Assembly: GCA_026120185.1 (NCBI GenBank)
Contig: JANUWF010001631.1
Location: 2,599,501 to 2,663,500, forward strand
Source: Voacanga thouarsii
Taxonomy: Eukaryota > Streptophyta > Magnoliopsida > Gentianales > Apocynaceae
Reading direction: 5' to 3'
Length of the DNA stretch: 64,000 bases
Shown here in pieces: positions 58,343 to 64,000 of this stretch (position 1 is its first letter; each line of letters begins with the position of its first letter). The translations under genes and the position numbers were made by a program. The notes under the pieces were generated by a model. That model was not told the DNA's origin. It did not search any database and saw only the letters and a program-made list of their open reading frames with translations.

Positions 58343-59062
58343 TATTTAAGAAGCTATATATAATAGTGCATTTCAATTAAAGGTCATTTGAATTTCTTTT
58401 TTCAAATTAATTCCTCAACTTGCTTTCATACCTCACCATAGAAATTGAATTCATGAAATTCTCAATATAAAGGGGAATTGTGAGATTATAACATTTTCCT
58501 TAGCAATCCAATATTAAATGTGAACTTTGGTAGACGTTCAGTAAATGGAGAGAATAAAAAATAAGATTTTCTGTGCAAGTCTTGCATGATTGTGTTGAAT
58601 GTGATGTAGCATCCGAACCAATTAACTGCTTGAACTTTGGAAATATGCCTTTTGCCCTTTATGTTGGACTGAATGGTAGTATAAACAAAAAAGGACATGT
58701 TTAATTGATTTTATAACGAGTACTGTTATATACCACTACTTCATTCCACCATCATCCACTAGTTATTGTGATTGATGGATAAATTGTGGATAAGTTCTTT
58801 TCGCAAAAGTTTAGGTCATTCATATACAAATTAATTTTTTTTATTTATAGTTGGTGTTTTCTTGTATATTAATGAGTTAAAGAAAGAATATTGAACATGG
58901 CTATGTAAGAGTGTAAAGTCTTTGGAATGTATGGTTTCCATTAGAATTTGTCATTTTATCTCCCAAAGCAGTTGGATATGATGGAAAACAATTTGAATAT
59001 TATCAAGGTATGTTTGTTTATTATATAAGAGTGGCCATTTTTGTTTGCAAATTCATCCTGCT

Positions 59063-59120
<58 letters not shown>

Positions 59121-59289
59121 CATGAAGGGGAGTAATGTTTTCAAATTTAAGGGGGTGTATGGGGTCAACATTCTGAACCAAATCTTCACTCACCCCACTT
59201 CTGGTGCCTGTATATTTACGAAATCTGTGCAACTGAGTGTTTGTTTACATACATATTTATTGATACATTTTGTTATAAACATTCTATAG
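58343..59289 (+). other. Probable CACTA interior, no gene identified
   Basis: Resumes the DNA that flanked the Sirevirus on its left. AT-rich; an exon-like piece TTGGATATGATGG...TATCAAG with AG before and GTATG after lies at 58971-59006 but its product is not recognised. An AT microsatellite is at 59065-59117. Confidence 0.4.
59065..59117. repeat. (AT)n microsatellite
   Basis: Pure AT tract of about 53 bp. Confidence 0.95.
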
Positions 59290-59393
59290 CTATTTCCTCC
59301 AAAAGATTGGCTGGTGGGAACATCGTTGTCCTTAGAGTTAAGTCCAAACAATATTCAAGCAGTATTGAACGAGCTTAATCCCAACAATTTAAG
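59290..59393 (+). pseudogene. Isolated exon of an M16 insulinase-like peptidase gene
   Basis: An open stretch with AG directly before (TTCTATAG) and GT directly after (AAG/GTGAAT). It reads FPPKDWLVGTSLSLELSPN and continues through NELNPNNLR. From memory of the family this matches the part of plant insulin-degrading-enzyme-like M16 peptidases (Arabidopsis PXM16, At2g41790 type) that reads YP.KDWLVGSSLP.KF.P...Q.V.DELSP.N.R. The length and splice phase look like one complete exon. No other exon of that gene is recognisable within a kilobase on either side, and CACTA coding remnants start about 700 bp downstream on the same strand. Most likely a gene fragment captured by the transposon or a stranded pseudogene. 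Confidence 0.65.
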
Positions 59394-60039
59394 GTGAATT
59401 GCACTATCAACTTGTAGCATGTAAATGCTTCTTGCCGAGGAGGTGTTGACTTTGTTGTATACATAGTGGTGGTAATAGTGAAGTCTTTTTTGTAATATTA
59501 TTAGAACCCCAGGATTGATCTACTAATAAAACTTTAACAAACAGAAGTAAAGAAAAGAGCAAAAGAAGAAGTGAAGAATGGATTTTCGCAAATAAATATA
59601 TGAAGTGATAAATGTATCCTACATCAACATCTTAGTTCCTCATTATGTTGATACTCTTTTAATATTGAGCTTGTATGGTTAGCAACATTTATGACTAAAC
59701 CTTGCCATTTTGTCCTAAGAGAGTTGGCATTGGGTTTACTAGGTCATGCGATGCTTTTACATTCAAATGCTACTAAAGCTAAGCCTGTTTCATATTGTTG
59801 GCTGTCCAGACTCTAGTGTTAAAGAAACATGATAATTCCTTGGTTAAACAATGGAATACACTGTTAAACATTCTTTAATGGTCATGAATGCTTCTTTTTA
59901 GTTTCTGAGATTGTTTTCAAACAATCTTCCCCTCAAAATTTATTTCCAAGAATTTGGATTGTGTTGAATGAGTTTTTTATTTGTTCATTTGAATTCTTGA
60001 CACATCTTGAGGTGGCTTAGTGCTTGGAAAATGTGTACT
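59394..60039. other. Unassigned stretch between the peptidase exon and the CACTA coding remnant
   Basis: AT-rich, stop-dense in all frames; nothing recognised. Confidence 0.5.
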
Positions 60040-60340
60040 TATAGGGGAAACATGTACATTGAGGTGTTAAAGTTAATGACCTCAAGTTTGCTTTGGTGAA
60101 TTTGGACGATTTGTTGTATTGGGAAAATAGGGAGATTGATGAGTCATTTATACTAGCAAACTAAGAGGAAATAGTTTGGTATTCACGTTGTCCCAGAGAA
60201 AGAGATGGCTTGTGGTAATGCCAAAGATGAGAAGAGATAACTACGATGTGTATTTAAGAGACCATGATCTAGAAACTTTTCGCGCACAACAGCTAGGTTG
60301 TCGTCCTATTTCACACGAAGTAGATGCCATATGAGTTAGA
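60040..60340 (+). pseudogene. CACTA transposase-region remnant, DUF4216-like
   Basis: In one frame the sequence reads FALVNLDDLLYWENREIDES, directly followed by FILAN and a stop at 60162-60164; after a frame change, SQRKRWLVVMPKMRRDNYDV (about 60190-60255). This is the order of the DUF4216 domain at the end of plant CACTA (tnp2-type) transposases: G..lVN..r.......D.PFILA.Q..QVFYv.D....W.vV....R..YD. The catalytic tnp2 part that should precede it is not recognisable. Non-functional. Confidence 0.7.
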
Positions 60341-60900
60341 TATGGCATTTCTGGGGAGGAAGTAGATTTAGTTGGAAGAAGAATACACCCAGCAATCTAA
60401 TGTAATTAATCACTTTCCAGCGTACTAAATGTGCTAGAATGTTAAAATATTTACTCAGTGATTTTTGTATAAATTTCTTTGACTAAATCCATGTTTGTTT
60501 TTTGTATTTTGTAGATGGTTACCAAATGTTCTCGATGTGAATTGATGTAGGACACTATAGTTGCTTCAAGATCAGAGGCTAGTTCCTCACATGGTACAAA
60601 GACAGATATAGGGGTCTAGAAGATACAGCTATTCAGACGGGCTCCATAGATCAAGGGTCTAGTTAGGAAATCACTGCACCTGCTTCTGATGTAGGTCCTA
60701 GTTACAGGAACCGTCTTCTTTGGGCCCTAGTGTATCAGGTTTGCTAAGTTGTTAGGAAGTAATTTAGGAGAAATTGATTTATTTGACTATTGAAAATCAT
60801 ATTAAGCTTTTGTCTTTCTACTTAATGAAATCATACTTACTTGTTTATCTATTTTGTATTAATTTTTAATTGATATTTTGTAGGTTCTATATTGAGGAGT

Positions 60901-61120
60901 TCTCGCGGGGGTGGAAGGTTACCCTCTAGATAGGGTGAGCTGAGCTTTCGAAAGTACGAGGTTGGTATGAACCAACATAGAGGTCTTATAGGAGTGGATG
61001 CATCTCGTTATAGTTTAGTGGTGCATTGTTTTGCAATCATAAACAGCAAGATCCCTCTGAATTACAGGGATTAGCATTCCGTACCTCAAAGACTTAAAGA
61101 TAAGGTTTGGGAAGAAATAC
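60901..61120 (+). pseudogene. Plant Ptta/En/Spm transposase-like (PF03004-type) remnant
   Basis: From 60967 the frame reads GMNQHRGLIGVDASRYS ... KIPLNYRD, a stop where Trp is expected, then VPQRLKDKVWEEIQ to a probable splice donor GTAAATAA. This matches the family pattern G.N......G...R..vPI.y.dW..VP..lKD.vWe.I. It commonly lies behind DUF4216 in plant CACTA genes, so the two remnants support one element. Upstream, 60480-60730 is a stop-dotted Ser/Gly-rich reading that may be the linker. Confidence 0.6.
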
Positions 61121-61659
61121 AAGTAAATAATTTTATTCTAACACATACGAATTTTTTGCTTCATAAGTTCAAATTTTATTTAATTGTTTATTTGTTAAAC
61201 ATGTATAAAGATAACACAACTGTGCCATAAGAAGGACGTAATGTTACTATGAAGATGTACTATAAGTGTAAGTTGAAGCAGAGATACTACATTCTTTTCC
61301 AGCATAGCACGGAGGCAATTATTTGTGGAGATAGGCAGGTTGATGAAAATCAATGAAGGATGCTAATTGATTACTGACGCTTAGAGAATACGCGGGTCAT
61401 AGGTATAAAAGTTTACTATTGTTCCCCGTCAAAAGTTGTTTACATATACAAGATACTTTTATACACTTGTTTTATATATTAACGATTTTAGATACTTACA
61501 GATAGAGGCCGAACGAAATAGACAGAATCGATCACATATTGTATATCCACTAATCAGAGGAAGGATGCCACATTTTGTTATATAGGGCCAGGTATTCACT
61601 TTGTTTTATATGAAGAATTACGGAAAAACATCAAAGAAAATGCAACAAATTTTTTTTTA
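61121..61659. other. Probable CACTA interior, unassigned
   Basis: No recognisable coding sequence; a frame around 61235-61330 is partly open on plus but has no motif I know. The right CACTA terminus (TTTTTGTAGTG) is not present before the window end. Confidence 0.4.
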
Positions 61660-62623
61660 GTTTTCTAAACCACATCTAGCAGAGGATACTTTCTTTTCCT
61701 TGCTGGTCGCAGATTAACCAACGTAGGGATGGGTTGCAGTCAAACTTCTTGCGTTGGAAGCGGAGAAGGAGGCGTCTGCTGTTCAACTGGAATTTCCACC
61801 AATCTTCTACTCTTATGCATAAAACATTTTTCTCTTCGTCTTCCGGACTATGACTCTACCTTACTCTTGGTGTTAGCTTGGTGAGAGCTCATTTTTGGAT
61901 AAAAAACACTCTACCAAAGAGAAGGAAGAGAAAGAACGTGAAAGAGAAGAAAGAGGAAGTGGCATACTCTGATCAATTAAAATTGCACAACGCTTCTTTT
62001 TTTCATATATGTTTTGCCCAGCCATAGGGTTTCCAAGCCTTAAGGGTCGAAAATCACCAAGCCCAATTGGGTTAGGTGGTGTGCCAAAAAAAATAGTGCA
62101 AGACAGGCCCAATCCTCTTAATTAATTAATTATCTTTTCTAAGTCTCATTAAATACCCAAGACTAATTAATTAATTCTAATTGGACTCTTAATATATGTC
62201 AACATATATAGCCTAATTAATTAATTTATTCCAATCCATTTCTCTTAATTAATTAATTATCTCTTTTTGGGCCTCATTAAAACATGAGACTAATTAATTA
62301 ATTCTAATTGGACTTTTAGAATAAATTCTATTTCCCTTTCAAATAATTATCCATTAAGCCCAGATTGTGTCTAAACAACACTAAGGTAATTTGAGATACT
62401 CCGGGGACCAAGAGACATATTATTCATGATTACTAAAATGACTAAAATGCCCTTATTATTGAATAGCAGCATTTTATCATTTTAAATATTTTCAATTATC
62501 ACCATATGAAAATATTGACCCCAAGAATAATATTGATTAAAATAATGTCTCGACCTACAGGTGAAATGACGAAAATATTCCTCTATGTAACACCCATCAC
62601 CGAGACAGGACAAATGTACTAAC
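61660..62623 (-). mobile_element. Diverged LTR of the copia-2 family, interrupted by another LTR
   Basis: The right part (62340-62623) follows the copia-2 LTR closely in order: TTGAGATACTCCGGGGACC, the TAAAATGACTAAAATGCCC block, the AAAATATTGACCCCAAG block, CGACCTACAGGTGAAATGAC, and a final GTACTAAC. The left part is more diverged, but a GAGAGAAAG-rich block and a short ORF comparable to the family's LTR ORF are recognisable. The start is not sharp; 61660 is an estimate. It stops at 62623, inside the LTR, where another LTR is inserted. Confidence 0.7.
61740..61820 (-). CDS. Short LTR ORF related to the 52-codon ORF, truncated
   Basis: On minus, MHKSRRLVEIPVEQQTPPSP and six more residues to TGA. 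Position in the LTR, the start codon and the basic RRL followed by a Pro/Gln-rich tail parallel MQTRRSRRLAGFQPEAS in the copia-2 LTRs. Weakly supported. Confidence 0.25.
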   Translation of the reverse strand: MHKSRRLVEIPVEQQTPPSPLPTQEV

Positions 62624-62853
62624 TGAAGGAAAACGCAGAAACAGGGGAGCCATGGACGGGAAAAAAAACAGAGAAAAAAATTAAAACGCGAGCTATAAAG
62701 GCCATGCGGAAGCGTGAAGATCATACATTTGCGTTCCTTAACCCTCCTAGGTTGCGTAGGAACAGAATGAATGGCTGGAATCGCTTCGCTTTGCACACTT
62801 GAAGGAGCTTCCGGTTGAACACCCGCTAGCCCTCGACTTCGCCTTGTTTGCAT
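62482..62853 (-). CDS. LTR ORF of the copia-2 family with its usual stop lost
   Basis: Starts at the same ATG as the 52-codon ORF of the other copies (MQTRRSRGLAGVQPEAPSS) and follows it to TLPHGL. The stop codon there is replaced (TAT), so the frame runs on through the LTR start at 62624 into the diverged LTR behind it, 123 codons in all. The extra 71 codons are not conserved and probably meaningless. Confidence 0.25.
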   Translation of the reverse strand: MQTRRSRGLAGVQPEAPSSVQSEAIPAIHSVPTQPRRVKERKCMIFTLPHGLYSSRFNFFLCFFSRPWLPCFCVFLQLVHLSCLGDGCYIEEYFRHFTCRSRHYFNQYYSWGQYFHMVIIENI

Positions 62854-64000
62854 TAACGCTTAGCTCTCCAGCTCTCGGGATATTCCTCAGCCTAACCTCT
62901 AGTTGGTGAACACAATGGGAAAGAGAAACGGTCTCAATTCTCCTTGGTTCGCTCGCTATTGGTTAGCAAAGAACAAGGGAAAAACAAGAAGAAGGAGAGA
63001 GACCTTGAGAGAGAGAGACTCACGTGAGTGACGTGAGTCTTGTGGCTTGAGAAAGAAAAATTTAGGGTTTTTCCTTTTCAAAGAGTTGTTTATATTTGGC
63101 CTAAACTAGGTCTCTCAATTTCTGATAAATATCTCCCCGGGATTTCAAAACACCCGGATGTTATCCTGAGAAACAGTTTGGCCTAGCCTTAAACTCCTCT
63201 TAACCATATCTGGAAAAAACCCTAAGGTCCAAGCTATTGGGCCAGATAAATATTTATTATTTTTCTTGGACCCAAAAAGGCCCAAAATAATAAATATTAA
63301 TTTTTTATTTTCTGGGCTTACATAAGTAACCCAATAAATAATTAATGAGCCCAAATGAACCATAATAATTAATCTTTGATTATTTATTTCTTGGGCCTAT
63401 ATAAATAACCCAATAAATAATTAAACATTAATTATTTCTCCTAGTTTAAGCCTAGGTTAATTTCTTAATTATTCATACTGGACCTAGGCCCTGAATAATT
63501 AATTAACCAAATAAACTAGATAATTAATTTCTCTCAACTTCTATTTTATTTATTTATTTATTTATTTATTTTATTCCAGTCCAATAATAAATTAGACTTC
63601 TGGAATAAAATAAAATAAAACAAAATAAAATAAAATCCTCTTAAACTGAGACCAATTCCTCAACCCAAAAATAGTTAGGACTTACGGGCTATCCCGAGGA
63701 TCAAAAAGACACATCGCCTTAGCTGCTAAAATGACCAAAATACCCCTGCTATATAAATAGCTGTATTTTGCATTTTTAATATTTCCTAATATCACCATAA
63801 GAAAATATTGACCCCAAGGACAATGCTGCATTCGCAAAGTCTCCGACCTACAGGTGTAATGACTAAGATACCCCTCTACACATCGCCGTACATTTAGAGA
63901 GGAAGAAGTGTACTAACACCCCCCTAAATGACATCTACCATCTTTAGGCTTCTAGTCTAATGATCCACGACTTCCTGGAGTGTTTCCGCTTTCCAAGGGA
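62624..64000 (-). mobile_element. copia-2-family LTR, cut off by the window end
   Basis: Starts TGAAGGAAAACGCAGAAACAG and follows the copia-2 LTR in order through the AATTAATTATTT blocks, the (ATTT)n tract at 63541-63575, CTATATAAATAGC at 63750-63762 and TCCACGACTTCCTGGAGTG at the end. About two thirds of an LTR. Whether an internal region follows cannot be seen. Like the fragment at 26002 it has the CGGAAGCGTGAAGATCATAC form. Confidence 0.9.

Overview
This is a TE-rich stretch of eudicot nuclear DNA. The evidence is a three-exon plant receptor-like gene with GT-AG introns, several plant Ty1/copia lineages, Tekay-like Ty3/gypsy LTRs, CACTA ends and long AT microsatellites. There are no operons, CRISPR arrays or bacterial signals. 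Only one intact host gene is visible: on the minus strand (exons 16435-15385, 15245-13701, 12465-11882), encoding a 1059-residue LRR receptor-like pseudokinase that I recognise as the orthologue of Arabidopsis GHR1.

Left part (1-11.9 kb): two microsatellites; a copia solo LTR (2015-6930) split by a 3.4-kb Tekay-like solo LTR (2984-6378, target duplication ATATC); a decayed CACTA-like end near 8461; an RNase H-like coding scrap; and intergenic DNA with no gene I can support. Between the GHR1 gene and 20.9 kb lie its upstream region, a TIR-bounded non-autonomous element (18705-20000) and the gag remnant of a TNT1/Tork-like copia element (20001-20901).

From 20.9 to about 61.6 kb there is a nest of insertions whose order can be read from target-site duplications. 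(1) A CACTA element starts at 20902 (CACTACAAAA... followed by hairpin-forming subterminal repeats); its decayed coding region (DUF4216-like and Ptta/En/Spm-like) reappears at 60-61.1 kb beside what looks like an exon of an M16 insulinase-like peptidase gene. (2) Into it went a plus-strand Sirevirus-like copia element (22649-58337; 1.30-kb LTRs; a third ORF after pol). (3) Into its 5' LTR went a minus-strand copia element, here called copia-2 (23051-43283; 2.03-kb LTRs; TSD AATAC). (4) Into the leader of copia-2 went another minus-strand copia, copia-1 (30700-40352; 1.53-kb LTRs; TSD CATAG). (5) Into the reverse transcriptase of copia-1 went a Ty3/gypsy-type solo LTR (33612-34786; TSD CTTTT). 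Separately, a second Tekay-like solo LTR (49905-54234; TSD GAGTT) split ORF3 of the Sirevirus. All element coding regions carry stops or frameshifts.

The right edge (61.66-64 kb) has a diverged LTR of the copia-2 family interrupted at 62624 by another copia-2-family LTR that runs out of the window.

The least expected observations are: a 52-codon ORF kept at the same length in three copies of the copia-2 LTR (open but without its stop in a fourth); a tRNA-like A-box/B-box pair with identical 55-bp spacing in both Tekay-like LTRs; and the peptidase exon lying next to CACTA coding remnants.
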